From contig JBNKEI010000122.1 of the NCBI GenBank assembly GCA_050288705.1, positions 1 to 64,000 of the forward strand: a stretch of 64,000 nt of DNA, in the 5' to 3' direction. This DNA comes from JBNKEI01 sp050288705. GTDB lineage: Bacteria > Myxococcota > Myxococcia > Myxococcales > UBA5297. Made by a program: the position numbers and the translations under genes. The notes beneath the pieces were generated by a model. The model made no database searches. It was not told the DNA's origin and was given only the letters and a program-made list of their open reading frames with translations. Shown here one piece after another: positions 35,275-44,372 of this stretch. The number at the start of each line of letters is the position of its first letter. Position 1 is the first letter of the stretch.

Positions 35275-36771
35275 TCACCAGCCAATTTGCGAGCTGGGTC
35301 GTCGGGCTTGTTTTTCGTACAATTGTTGTTGATAAAGAGACAAGTATTCTTTGGCCGATCGTTGCCAGCTAAAATCTTTTTTCATTCCATTGTGAACCAA
35401 TTGATTCCAAAGAAGCTTGTTTTGGAAGCAGACTTTCACCAAATTAAGGGTTTCCAAAAGACCAGAAGGTGTTGGCGATTTTAGTTCAAATCCGGTGGCG
35501 GTAAGGACGTTCGCACCCGTAAATGGTTCTACCGTATCTCTCAATCCCCCGACTCGGTTAACTATCGGCAAAGAACCATAAGCCAATGAATACAATTGGG
35601 ATAGTCCGCAAGGCTCGAAACGAGAAGGCATGAGAAAAGCATCGCACCCTGCTTCAATCCAATGGGCCAAGGTGTCTTCGAAGCCCACATATCCCCAGAA
35701 TTTAGTGCGAGCAGAGTGCGAATAAGCACGCACCTGTCGCTCAAATTCTGGCTCTCCGGTTCCTAAGAGAACGAAACGAAAACCTTGGCTAATCAGTTCC
35801 TGCAAAACCGGAAAAACCAAATCATAACCTTTTTGCTCGGTTAGTCTTCCCACCAGACCAATTACTAGGCCCGAATCATCCGGGTCCATGCCGGCCATGG
35901 TGAGCAAAGCGCGGCGGCAGTGAGATTTTTCCGAAGGATTTTCTAGGCCATAATGGCAAGGAATCCGAGGGTCCTTCGAAGGATTCCATTCGTTGCGATC
36001 AACTCCATTAATAATTCCTACCAGTCGATCCGAACGACTGCGAAAAACTGATTCTAAATCGAATCCCCAAGGGTGGGAGGTGATTTCCCGCGCATAGCTA
36101 GGCGAGACAGTGGTGAGTGCATCAGCGGCTATTGCCGCGCCTTTAAGCAGATTTATATGCTCTCTCCAAGAACTAGCTGCTAACTTATCTATAGGCAATC
36201 CAAGATAGAGATATTGGTTTTGCTCGTAAATTCCCTGGAATGCCAGGTTGTGAATAGTGAATACGGAAACTGCGTCTTTGTAATACGGATTTGCCGGTTG
36301 ATCCCATGCTAATGCCATTGGCGCCAGGGCTGTATGCCAGTCGTGGGCATGAATTATATCGGGAGCAGGAGCAAGCATGGGAATAGCTTTTAGAGCAGCG
36401 CGTACAAAAACAGCAAAGCGAAAAAGCCCATCATCTCTTCCGTAAGAATCGGGCGAGTAAATAGCTGGCCGGTCAAAAAACGGATCAGCGCCAACAAAAT
36501 AGATAGAGACATTAGATCCTGGAAGTTTGCTTTGTAACAAACCAATATTATGGGTCTGGTAGCCTAATTCGATAGAAAAAGGCTCAATCGTCCATTCTAA
36601 AGGAATGCCTAAATGTTCTGCTTCCCGGCGAACTTGTTGGTATAGAGGCGCCCATACCGAAACATGGTGGCCAAGGCTGGCCTGGATTATAGGTAGAGCT
36701 CCTATAACCTCACCTAAGCCACCGGTGCGAGCAAAAGGCCGAACTTCCGCTGCTAAATGAGCTATGTTCAT
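35275..36771 (-). CDS. glgA: Glycogen synthase (ADP-glucose type, GT5)
   Basis: This 498-residue protein has the N-terminal glycogen/starch synthase domain with ARTGGLGEV (the KTGGL motif with Arg) and HAHDWHTAL. The GT5 C-terminal Rossmann domain carries LVGRLTEQKGYDLV and the acceptor/donor site FEPCGLSQLYSLAYGSLPIV. AGGA lies at good spacing before the ATG. It extends alpha-1,4-glucan from ADP-glucose. With pgm nearby it supports glycogen storage; glgB, glgC and glgP are not in the window. Confidence 0.94.
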   Translation of the reverse strand: MNIAHLAAEVRPFARTGGLGEVIGALPIIQASLGHHVSVWAPLYQQVRREAEHLGIPLEWTIEPFSIELGYQTHNIGLLQSKLPGSNVSIYFVGADPFFDRPAIYSPDSYGRDDGLFRFAVFVRAALKAIPMLAPAPDIIHAHDWHTALAPMALAWDQPANPYYKDAVSVFTIHNLAFQGIYEQNQYLYLGLPIDKLAASSWREHINLLKGAAIAADALTTVSPSYAREITSHPWGFDLESVFRSRSDRLVGIINGVDRNEWNPSKDPRIPCHYGLENPSEKSHCRRALLTMAGMDPDDSGLVIGLVGRLTEQKGYDLVFPVLQELISQGFRFVLLGTGEPEFERQVRAYSHSARTKFWGYVGFEDTLAHWIEAGCDAFLMPSRFEPCGLSQLYSLAYGSLPIVNRVGGLRDTVEPFTGANVLTATGFELKSPTPSGLLETLNLVKVCFQNKLLWNQLVHNGMKKDFSWQRSAKEYLSLYQQQLYEKQARRPSSQIGW

Positions 36772-36871
36772 GATAATTTCCTAATTTTAAAACTATGCAT
36801 TGGAGCTCAAGTTGGTGGTCTTTTTAAAATTCTCGCGTTTCTTGTTTTTTGGCAGGCTTTTTTTTGGTAAG

Positions 36872-37456
36872 ATGTTTGATTTGCGAAACGATAAGGTTTG
36901 GAGACCGCGCTTTTTAGTCAAACTAAGAATACTGCTGTTTATCACTTTCTTGTCATTCGTACAATGCACGCCATCTCCTTCTGATTTATCTGCCAAGGCG
37001 GCATCCTTGCACTCTGACCTCCACCGAGCAATGCTTCTTTCCAAAAGGTTAGGAAGGTTTGGTGTTTACGGTTTACTGGAGGAAGACATGGAAAAAATTC
37101 CTTGCCAGGCTCCTTTATCTGATGCAAACCGAAAATGCGAGGTATTCTTGGTGGGTAAGGGAAAGGTTACTCTAGAAGTTCTTCCTTTTACCAAAAGCCA
37201 GACATTAAAAAAAAACGCGTTGATTTCGGTGCTCTATTCGACCGATTGCTCAAATAAGAGTTTTGATTTCAAAACCTTTGATCTGGTAATGCGAAGAGGC
37301 TCAACCGTAAAAGGGATTACTGTCTGGCAAAACAGATTAATACAGGTACTTTACCGACAGAAAAGAAATAAGGACGGCGAGCATTGCTCTGTACGGGTTC
37401 AAGTAGCTCCTGATCTATTGATCAGGGCTCAGAATTTTGTTTTGCCAGCCCAATAA
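36872..37456 (+). CDS. Putative exported protein of unknown function
   Basis: I choose the ATG at 36872 (about 194 residues); an in-frame TTG at 36800 would add a second hydrophobic stretch. The N-terminus has a basic region, a hydrophobic core (ILLFITFLSF) and VQC followed by TPSPSD. This could be a weak lipobox, although Gln before Cys is unusual. Four cysteines in the mature part suggest disulfides. I recognise no domain. Confidence 0.5.
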   Translation: MFDLRNDKVWRPRFLVKLRILLFITFLSFVQCTPSPSDLSAKAASLHSDLHRAMLLSKRLGRFGVYGLLEEDMEKIPCQAPLSDANRKCEVFLVGKGKVTLEVLPFTKSQTLKKNALISVLYSTDCSNKSFDFKTFDLVMRRGSTVKGITVWQNRLIQVLYRQKRNKDGEHCSVRVQVAPDLLIRAQNFVLPAQ

Positions 37457-37556
37457 TAATTGTTCTTAGCATGTTTGTAATTTTCGAAATGGAATTACCG
37501 TATTGACGGTAAGAAAGAGCGGGTGCTGAATAGTTGCGAGGTAACAACTGTGAGGT

Positions 37557-37796
37557 TCAGGGAGAGGCTTTCAATATTCGGCGTAAAACCATTCTTCCTG
37601 TAGACGATAACCCTTTAGGATCAACCGCCGCCTCGATTTGGCGCATGGTTCTGGCTATTTCAAACGCTTTAAGGCGTCCTTCTTTGTCCAGATCGTACCA
37701 GGCAGGATGAAACTGAACCGTGCCTGAAGGATCGGAAGGGCGCCAGGCGCTGGTGGAAGCTTCCAAAAGGGTCTGTCGGCGGGCGTCGTTTTTCAT
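37557..37796 (-). CDS. Small protein co-translated with an ECF sigma factor
   Basis: This 79-residue, soluble, charged protein contains FHPAWYDLDKEGRLKAFEIARTMRQIEAA, is probably helical and has no membrane segment. Its ATG overlaps the sigma-factor stop by 4 bp, so the two are coupled. It could be a regulator or anti-sigma partner, but it has no recognised anti-sigma motif (no HxxxCxxC). Function unknown. Confidence 0.6.
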   Translation of the reverse strand: MKNDARRQTLLEASTSAWRPSDPSGTVQFHPAWYDLDKEGRLKAFEIARTMRQIEAAVDPKGLSSTGRMVLRRILKASP

Positions 37797-38365
37797 GGTA
37801 GGTCCGAATCGAGATCAACACCCAGTTTTTTTAAGCACTCAGTAAGAAATCTCCTGGCTCGGCTAACATTCTGTAAAAAAGTATTCAAACTCATTTTGAC
37901 GCGACTTGCCAGCACTGCGTCGGGTTCTGCTCCTCCACTAGCTAATCTTTGGTCCAAAGCTATGGCTGGCCTTCTAGGAAGAAGCTTGCGGCATTCTTCG
38001 ATACGCCGGCGAAGAAGGGGATCGTTTCCTGGAAGCGAGTTGTGTTCTAATTGAGTTAGAGCCAACTCTAAACTTTTTCTGTGCTGAGGATTGGAGTGGG
38101 TTTGTCTGGCTTCGCTTACTGCTAGGTTGCGCGCGATACGTATTCCTAGTCGTAACAAGCCGTTGGGACGGCCATCGGGAACGTAGCGAGGAGCAACTTG
38201 CCATACTCTTAGTAAAGCTTCCTGTAGAATAGCTTCCACGTCTACTACAGTAGCAAATTGGCGAAGACTATTTCGTATAATTGGTTCCGCGCTGGCTACC
38301 CAATAGGCAAAAGAATCGGCGTCGCCCTCAATTATTTTAGGGACGTAAGAATCGAGATCGACCAT
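37793..38365 (-). CDS. ECF-like RNA polymerase sigma factor
   Basis: This 190-residue protein has a sigma region 2-like part at about 12-90 (DADSFAYWV, VVDVEAILQEALLRVWQVAPRY, LLRLGIRIARNLAVSEAR). A region 4-like helix-turn-helix follows (RRPAIALDQRLASGGAEPDAVLASRVKMSLNTFLQNVSRARRFLTECL). Spacing between the two suits the ECF class. Region 4 is unusual and could read a non-standard -35 element. It overlaps the VIT-VWA stop by one base, so sigma synthesis is coupled to that surface-like protein. Confidence 0.8.
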   Translation of the reverse strand: MVDLDSYVPKIIEGDADSFAYWVASAEPIIRNSLRQFATVVDVEAILQEALLRVWQVAPRYVPDGRPNGLLRLGIRIARNLAVSEARQTHSNPQHRKSLELALTQLEHNSLPGNDPLLRRRIEECRKLLPRRPAIALDQRLASGGAEPDAVLASRVKMSLNTFLQNVSRARRFLTECLKKLGVDLDSDLP

Positions 38366-40704
38366 TACTTGCAGTCTCCCTCAACCCAGAGGCCGCGCAA
38401 ATCAATGGCGATGCATTCTGCGGAAACTCGCAATATAAGAAATTTGGGAGTGGTCGAAAATCTAGGTCTTAAATGCAAAACAATTTTTAATAATTGTCCC
38501 TTATCTAAGGTTTTTGCTGGCGTACTACTCTCCAGGTCGATATCAGCGACTACATTGGTGCCATCCCAACAAATTAGCCTTATTTCTGTTGGTGTAGCCC
38601 AGCAAAACTCTTTATCGTCGATAGCGGCCTCCAAAATAAGCTTTCTTGAAGAAGTAAAGATAATCCTTCCCTTGAAAATTCTCGAAAGGAGGTCGGTGCA
38701 AGAGTCACTCGCTGGCGATTCAGCAACCCTAGAGGTGTGAAAAGAGTCTGGTATTGGCGAAAATATTAGGGATGACGATTGGCTTTTGATGGTAGACGCT
38801 GCTGGTTTATGAATTTTGGTAGAAGAATTCAGATATTCATCGATGGAGGGGGAAACCGATGCAAATTTTCTTAGTCCCATGGACTGGGCAGATACTCCGT
38901 AGCTAAGCTTGTGCGGTTGGGATATTCTTTTTCGAGGAAGAAGGGGATCGATACTTATTGAATCGCTGACCGCTATCCACGAGGTAAACCGAGAAGGGAT
39001 TTGAAAAATGAGCCCTATTTGCTGAATCTGTTGTTCAATCTGGGAGCGATTTTCTTCTCCTGCGGCAAGACGCATTTCTAAATCCTCGATATGTTCTCGA
39101 CCGAAAAGAGCAATATGGGCCTGATTTCCGGTTCCTGGCTCAATTGGTGGAATTTCGATGGAATCGTACCAGACTTCTTTGCGAGTCTTACCGGTGATAT
39201 CGATTTTGCCACCTTGCGGTTTTATTTTAAGCAAAACTAGTACTGGAGATTCTGCAAATAAATCAGGAATTTTTTCAGGCGTAAATTGAAGCAGAGCACT
39301 GCCCTGTATAGAAAGATCAGTAATTAGCGGAGCAGTAGTTCGCGCCAATAAACGACGTATTGCATCTTGAGGAGATTCATCTATTCCTACCACTAGCTCG
39401 ACACCTTTTCCCGCTCTGGCGGCAGGAGAAGTCAGAGATCGATTAACTGAGGACCCAATTCCTATGGTATGTAATCGAGAATTTGGAGGCAGTTCTTCCA
39501 AGATAATTTGAATTACATCGCTTTCAAATCCGATAAGACCGTCGGTAATAAGTACCACCTGACGTTGAGCATCTTTTCGTAGCGGCCGTAGTGCGCTTAT
39601 GATACCTTGTCTCATTTCGGTGCCACCACCAGCTTCTAAGCGAGAAATCCAGTTAAGTGCTTCTTGCCTAACCATTTGCTGCGCGCAAATAATGTCGCGT
39701 TTGAATCGCCGGGTTTCCATTGAGAATTCGATGAGCTCCAAGCGATCATTTTCGGTTAACGAGTTCACTAGTGCACTGCTGATTTCTTTCAAATGATCAA
39801 GCGGTGCTCCCGCCATAGAGCCACTGGTGTCGAGTAAAACCATTAAATCCCGGGGCTGTGGACTAACCGAAATAGAAAGGGATTTCTGGGGAGGAATCAA
39901 AGTTAGTAGCGCAAAAGCACAATCCGAGTTTGGCTTACCAGCACTTGCTCTTCCAACGTCGATGGAAATACCAGCGGTAGAAAAAGCGATCGGCCACCTG
40001 ATTACTACGTCACGATCAGGGGAAACTCCATTTTCATTGTCTTGACTGGCGGTACATAAGCCTATGTCCGCCACCGAATGAATGGAGTGGGAAGGAGAGC
40101 TTGGTCTAGAGCCAAAAAGCAAGGCGTCGTGAATCTGTATAAAGAAAAAGAGCCGAGCTCCCGTATCATCCTCAACTAGCTCAACGTTGGGAGAAGCAAC
40201 CGAAGAATCAACATCTTGATTGCCAACATAGCGAGGTATTACTGCGGTAGGAAATCGCCATTCCCAAGCTCCTTCTGCAAGCCAGGTTAATCGCTGATCA
40301 ATAACTAGTTTGACCAGGACCTCAGTTAGGGGAGGTATGTTACCAAGCTCCTGAGAAAACAAACTGGTGCTGTTTTGCTCCAGAAGGCATGACGAAAACC
40401 CCTCGATTAACGCTTGCTCGTACCGCTCGTGAGCTATTTCTCTAAGGTCTACCTCTCCGACTATGCACTGATTGCCAATGTGAAATTCAAATCCACTGAC
40501 AACGCCATCGGCAGGTAGGGGTAAAAAGTAGGTTACTGCTAGTGATTCGCAATTATGGTTGGCAAAACGTTGTTCCATTAGAATGCGGGCAAGACCGCCC
40601 CGCGCGTTCGCGGCTAATCGAGTTTCTTTCAGTGGCAGAATGCGACCATCGAAGCTGCAGACTCTTCCGCCTTGTTCCCCGCGAGATCCGTTCGCTGTCC
40701 TCAT
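38365..40704 (-). CDS. VIT and von Willebrand factor A domain protein
   Basis: I start at the ATG at 40704, with GGAG six bases upstream (779 residues); a 48-codon upstream extension has no site. An N-terminal VIT domain spans about 25-160 (LARILMEQRFANHN, VTYFLPLPADGVVSGFEF). A vWA domain at about 295-470 has the MIDAS motif DTSGS, then GGGTEM and LITDG, which bind a divalent cation. The C-terminal 300 residues contain a Ser-rich linker. I see no signal peptide, so it is probably cytoplasmic, as in inter-alpha-trypsin-like bacterial homologues. It is the first gene of a VIT-VWA/sigma/small-protein operon. Confidence 0.86.
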   Translation of the reverse strand: MRTANGSRGEQGGRVCSFDGRILPLKETRLAANARGGLARILMEQRFANHNCESLAVTYFLPLPADGVVSGFEFHIGNQCIVGEVDLREIAHERYEQALIEGFSSCLLEQNSTSLFSQELGNIPPLTEVLVKLVIDQRLTWLAEGAWEWRFPTAVIPRYVGNQDVDSSVASPNVELVEDDTGARLFFFIQIHDALLFGSRPSSPSHSIHSVADIGLCTASQDNENGVSPDRDVVIRWPIAFSTAGISIDVGRASAGKPNSDCAFALLTLIPPQKSLSISVSPQPRDLMVLLDTSGSMAGAPLDHLKEISSALVNSLTENDRLELIEFSMETRRFKRDIICAQQMVRQEALNWISRLEAGGGTEMRQGIISALRPLRKDAQRQVVLITDGLIGFESDVIQIILEELPPNSRLHTIGIGSSVNRSLTSPAARAGKGVELVVGIDESPQDAIRRLLARTTAPLITDLSIQGSALLQFTPEKIPDLFAESPVLVLLKIKPQGGKIDITGKTRKEVWYDSIEIPPIEPGTGNQAHIALFGREHIEDLEMRLAAGEENRSQIEQQIQQIGLIFQIPSRFTSWIAVSDSISIDPLLPRKRISQPHKLSYGVSAQSMGLRKFASVSPSIDEYLNSSTKIHKPAASTIKSQSSSLIFSPIPDSFHTSRVAESPASDSCTDLLSRIFKGRIIFTSSRKLILEAAIDDKEFCWATPTEIRLICWDGTNVVADIDLESSTPAKTLDKGQLLKIVLHLRPRFSTTPKFLILRVSAECIAIDLRGLWVEGDCK

Positions 40705-40981
40705 CGTTTTCTCCGTATGGGTTGCGCTTTGACTGTCTAACGCAATGAGCTTCGATTTTGTGACAGTGTGTGTGTGATTCGTGAGAAGCGCTGGAGCGAA
40801 GCGAGTAAACGCTGGATAATCTGCAACAGAAGCATCTGGGGGAGACACGCAGATAGTTGGGGGAAAGGTGATTGGCGCCCATCTATTTTTGGATAGGCTT
40901 CCAAAATTTGATTCGAAAAAAAACGGTGCGAGTCAAGGCTTGAGTTGAGCTGACCGCAGACTTGCAAATACATGCAGTAAT

Positions 40982-42367
40982 TTAGTTTTTCTCCTCTTCG
41001 CTCGTCTTCACTGTAGTTGTGGTCTTCGGCTCTATGGTTTTTGCAGGAACAAAAGATGGCAAGGTGACTCTACTGGAAGTAACCGAGGGCTGAGGTGCAG
41101 GAGAGTTGGAGGCTGAAGATGGATCTGGGCTTCCTGGCGCAAAGGCCAATAAGTACCAATAAATAGCTGCGATAACCAATGCCACGGCTATGGCTATAAT
41201 ATAGTAAAAGCTTTTTGGCCTACTTTTTATATTTTTAATTTCCGAAATGCTAACCGCTTCGGACGGCTCTTCATTTTTATTGGATAAATCTATTTCATTA
41301 TTCTTGCTAGACTGCAACCAACTACCTTCTGACGTGCCAGCCGTTCTAGAACTTGTTTCTCCAATTTTCGGAAGACGGTGTAGTTCGATAGAATCGTTTT
41401 TAGCGAGTTGGCTCTCGATAATCGATTGTATTTTTGCACGTTCGCTTTCAAATAAAGTAGTAATTACCTTAGCCACTTCCTTGCGGCTTACCGTACGACC
41501 CTGCTTGTCAAGAAAACGGTCTATTTCATCTTGGAATTCCCTTGCTGATGAAAAGCGTTCATTAGGATCAACCGCCAGCCCCCGTTCGCATATTTGGATA
41601 AGTTCCGAAGGTGTATCTGGCTTAGCATCTCTGAGAGACGGAATCTGACCTTGGTATAATTGCAACCAAATGCTTGTTCCGGGAACGCCTTTCCACATTT
41701 GATGGCCAACAATTGATTCCCAGAGCATTACTGCCACTGAAAATAAATCTGATCGATGATCGACTTTCTTGTATCGTGTTTGATCCGGCGATGCATAGGC
41801 TATTTTGCCTTTGAAAACCCCTGCCTTGGTTTCGCAAGAGGCGCCACTTGCTTTAGCAATGCCAAAATCAAGAATTTTGCACTCACCATCGAAGGTAATT
41901 AAAATATTTTGCGGAGTTAAATCTCTATGGACAATATTCAGAGGCTGACCAGTGTAATCTTTTAGCTCATGAGCGTATTGAAGACCGTTAAGAATATCTG
42001 ATATTAAAAACAGCGAAAGATTAACTCCCAGCTTATAATTTTTTTGGACTGCTAATTTTCGTAAAGAAGATAGCGTAGGTCCATGTAAAAATTCCATTAC
42101 CAGATAGTAATTGTCGCCTTCTTGCCCAACTTCATAGGTATGAACAACATTTGGATGATTAAGCCGGGCAGCAAGTCTGGCCTCATCAAGAAACATTTTT
42201 ACATAGTCTGGATCGTCGGTATTTCTTAATATTTTGATTACCAGCAGCTTATTAAAATCGCCAAGTCCCTGAGCTGCTGCTAGGTATACATCGGCCATAC
42301 CGCCATGTCCTAGCTCGGCAATTAGGCGATATTTTCCCAACTTAGATGACAAGGAATGAAGGCCCAA
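40982..42367 (-). CDS. Hanks-type Ser/Thr protein kinase with C-terminal membrane helix
   Basis: This protein has 461 residues from a TTG at 42367, supported by GAGG eight bases upstream. The kinase domain (about 12-280) has the Gly-rich loop LGHGGMADVY, Lys45 (VIK), HRDLTPQN (Asp149), DFGIAK (Asp167), YASPDQ in place of APE, and a regulatory linker. A single membrane helix lies at about 389-410, followed by a Pro/Ser/Thr-rich exported tail. Such kinases are abundant in Myxococcota. The conserved catalytic residues suggest activity. It is followed 134 bp downstream by the VIT-VWA operon, which could be its target. Confidence 0.92.
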   Translation of the reverse strand: MGLHSLSSKLGKYRLIAELGHGGMADVYLAAAQGLGDFNKLLVIKILRNTDDPDYVKMFLDEARLAARLNHPNVVHTYEVGQEGDNYYLVMEFLHGPTLSSLRKLAVQKNYKLGVNLSLFLISDILNGLQYAHELKDYTGQPLNIVHRDLTPQNILITFDGECKILDFGIAKASGASCETKAGVFKGKIAYASPDQTRYKKVDHRSDLFSVAVMLWESIVGHQMWKGVPGTSIWLQLYQGQIPSLRDAKPDTPSELIQICERGLAVDPNERFSSAREFQDEIDRFLDKQGRTVSRKEVAKVITTLFESERAKIQSIIESQLAKNDSIELHRLPKIGETSSRTAGTSEGSWLQSSKNNEIDLSNKNEEPSEAVSISEIKNIKSRPKSFYYIIAIAVALVIAAIYWYLLAFAPGSPDPSSASNSPAPQPSVTSSRVTLPSFVPAKTIEPKTTTTVKTSEEEKN

Positions 42368-42841
42368 TGTGTTACCTCGTGTGAATGTGCAGACTATTCA
42401 TCCGAAACTTGGTGACGGCTTTTTCCCGTCTATTGTGTTTTGAAAATGCTAGCGCAAACAACTTATTGCAGTCAAAGCCGAAGGGCAGGTCGATAGCACG
42501 AGCAGTACATAAAGCCTTGCGAAATATGCAAATTCGACGTAACCGATTTTATCTAACCAATGGTTGTGGAGCGTAAATGTGTAGTCTAAGGGGCTTGACA
42601 AGTGGGTCGCTAATACCCCGGACAAGCCAGAAAGTTTGGCGGTTCTGATGCATCTTAAGTCATTGGAAGGCACTCTACACGATTAGAGACCTGCGTAAAT
42701 TATGAACCTGGCTCGATTTTGTGTGATATTTTAGGAGCGCAAGAACGTACCGGAGACCCAATATCTGTGTGGGCAGCGCCTTGCAATACCTTTGGAGCAT
42801 GGGATGGAGCACGGGAACACGTTGGACGGGAGGCCTAGGAA
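42368..42841. other. Intergenic region (474 bp) between kinase and proA, no gene found
   Basis: I see no convincing coding frame here. The last 110 bp before proA may fold: GCAAG/CTTGC (near 42739 and 42780) encloses CCCA/TGGG, followed by a G-rich stretch. This could be a leader RNA, but it matches no riboswitch that I know. Confidence 0.35.
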
Positions 42842-44119
42842 ATGATACATGAGGTCGCGATTCAAGCCAAAAATGCTTCCGTTTTGTTGGCAGCGTTGGA
42901 CAAAGAAGTTAAGGATCAAGCGCTCCGAAATATCAAAGACGCGTTGATTCGTAGAAACGTAGACATTTTCGACGCAAATAAAAATGATTTGCACCGGAGT
43001 GAGGCGGAAAATGTTGAAGCTCCTCTGTTGAAAAGGCTTAAATTCGACAGCAGAAAACTACAAGAAGTGGTTGCAGGCCTTGAAACTTTAATATTAATGC
43101 CCGAGCCGGTTGGACAAACACTATTGGCTACTGAGTTGGACCAAGGGCTAAACTTATATAAAGTTAGCTGTCCTATAGGTGTTATTGGCATTATTTTTGA
43201 GTCTCGGCCAGATGCACTGGTGCAAATTGCCACCCTTTGCTTAAAAAGCGGTAATGCCGTACTGCTTAAAGGCGGAAGTGAAGCTAAAGAAACTAATCGA
43301 ATACTTACTGATGTCATTGAAGAAGCTTGCTTAAGTGCAGGAATTCCCAAGGGATTTATTCATTTGCTTGAAACTAGATCCGATGTCAATGAGATGCTCA
43401 AGTTAGATGAATATATTGATTTGATTATTCCTAGGGGCTCCAATGCTTTTGTGAAGTATATTATTCAAAATTCTAACATACCCGTACTGGGGCATGCCGA
43501 CGGAATTTGTCATTGTTACGTGGACGAATTTGCTGGCCTAGATCAAGCTGTGGCAGTGGTCAATGACTCAAAAACACAGTATGTAGCGGTATGTAACGCA
43601 ACCGAAACACTGTTGGTTCATGAGAAAATTGCAAAAGACTACTTGCCAAAACTTAAAGTTTTTTTGGATAGTCATTCAGTGGTTCTCTACGGATGTAGTA
43701 AAACCGCGAAAATCATTGATTGCGAAAAAGCAACCGAGTTGGAATATCAAACCGAGTATTTAGATTATAAACTAACTGTCAAAATAGTGGGGACCCTCGA
43801 CGAAGCAATTCAACATATTAATACTTATGGATCTGGTCATACCGATGCGATTATTACTGAGAATAAAAATAATGCAGAGCGATTTATGACCCTGGTGGAT
43901 TCTGGCAATGTGTTTTGGAATTGTTCAACTCGTTTTTCCGACGGTTTTAAATATGGGTTTGGAGCTGAAGTCGGTATCAGTACCAATAAAATTCATGCCC
44001 GGGGGCCGGTGGGGTTAGATGGATTACTGATTTATAAATACAAACTGTACGGGGAAGGTCAAATCGTGGCCGATTATGCCGAAGGGAAGAAAAAATTTGT
44101 CCACCGTCCCATAGAGTGA
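42842..44119 (+). CDS. proA: Glutamate-5-semialdehyde dehydrogenase
   Basis: This 425-residue protein is an NADPH-dependent acylating dehydrogenase. It converts gamma-glutamyl phosphate to glutamate-5-semialdehyde in proline synthesis. Visible motifs are IIFESRPDA, LLKGGSEAKETN, LIIPRGSNAFV, VCNATETLLVH (catalytic Cys) and YGSGHTDAI. A GGAGG lies eight bases before the ATG. proB and proC are not adjacent. Confidence 0.95.
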   Translation: MIHEVAIQAKNASVLLAALDKEVKDQALRNIKDALIRRNVDIFDANKNDLHRSEAENVEAPLLKRLKFDSRKLQEVVAGLETLILMPEPVGQTLLATELDQGLNLYKVSCPIGVIGIIFESRPDALVQIATLCLKSGNAVLLKGGSEAKETNRILTDVIEEACLSAGIPKGFIHLLETRSDVNEMLKLDEYIDLIIPRGSNAFVKYIIQNSNIPVLGHADGICHCYVDEFAGLDQAVAVVNDSKTQYVAVCNATETLLVHEKIAKDYLPKLKVFLDSHSVVLYGCSKTAKIIDCEKATELEYQTEYLDYKLTVKIVGTLDEAIQHINTYGSGHTDAIITENKNNAERFMTLVDSGNVFWNCSTRFSDGFKYGFGAEVGISTNKIHARGPVGLDGLLIYKYKLYGEGQIVADYAEGKKKFVHRPIE

Positions 44120-44177
44120 AGCCCGGATAGACTTTTTAGTAAACAGATGATTCAATGAAACTCGGACTAAAAGACTA

Positions 44178-44360
44178 ATGAAAACGAACCCCTTAGCATT
44201 TTTTAATCAGTTTGGAAAACCTAGCGACCAAAAAGCCACTAGCATTCTGCTACAGCGGTTGATTTTGTCCGAGGTTCTGGGACCACCACTTGCTCGCAGA
44301 AACTCTTGGAAATCAACCAAGCCCTATTCTTCAGTTGTTCAGAAAAAAACTGCTAAGTAG
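44178..44360 (+). CDS. Possible small protein upstream of the zincin gene
   Basis: This 60-codon frame starts at ATG, 12 bp before the zincin gene, and has no clear ribosome site. The peptide is basic and unremarkable. The tight spacing is the only support for a gene. Confidence 0.28.
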   Translation: MKTNPLAFFNQFGKPSDQKATSILLQRLILSEVLGPPLARRNSWKSTKPYSSVVQKKTAK

Positions 44361-44372
44361 CCGGAGTCCCCT

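Noticed and set aside
40705..40848. 48-codon N-terminal extension of the VIT-VWA protein
   Set aside because: There is no ribosome site. The ATG at 40704 has GGAG at ideal spacing and the VIT domain starts after it.
42590..42625. TTGACA followed by TAATAC as a sigma-70 promoter
   Set aside because: The spacing is only about 10 bp, too short for a functional -35/-10 pair.
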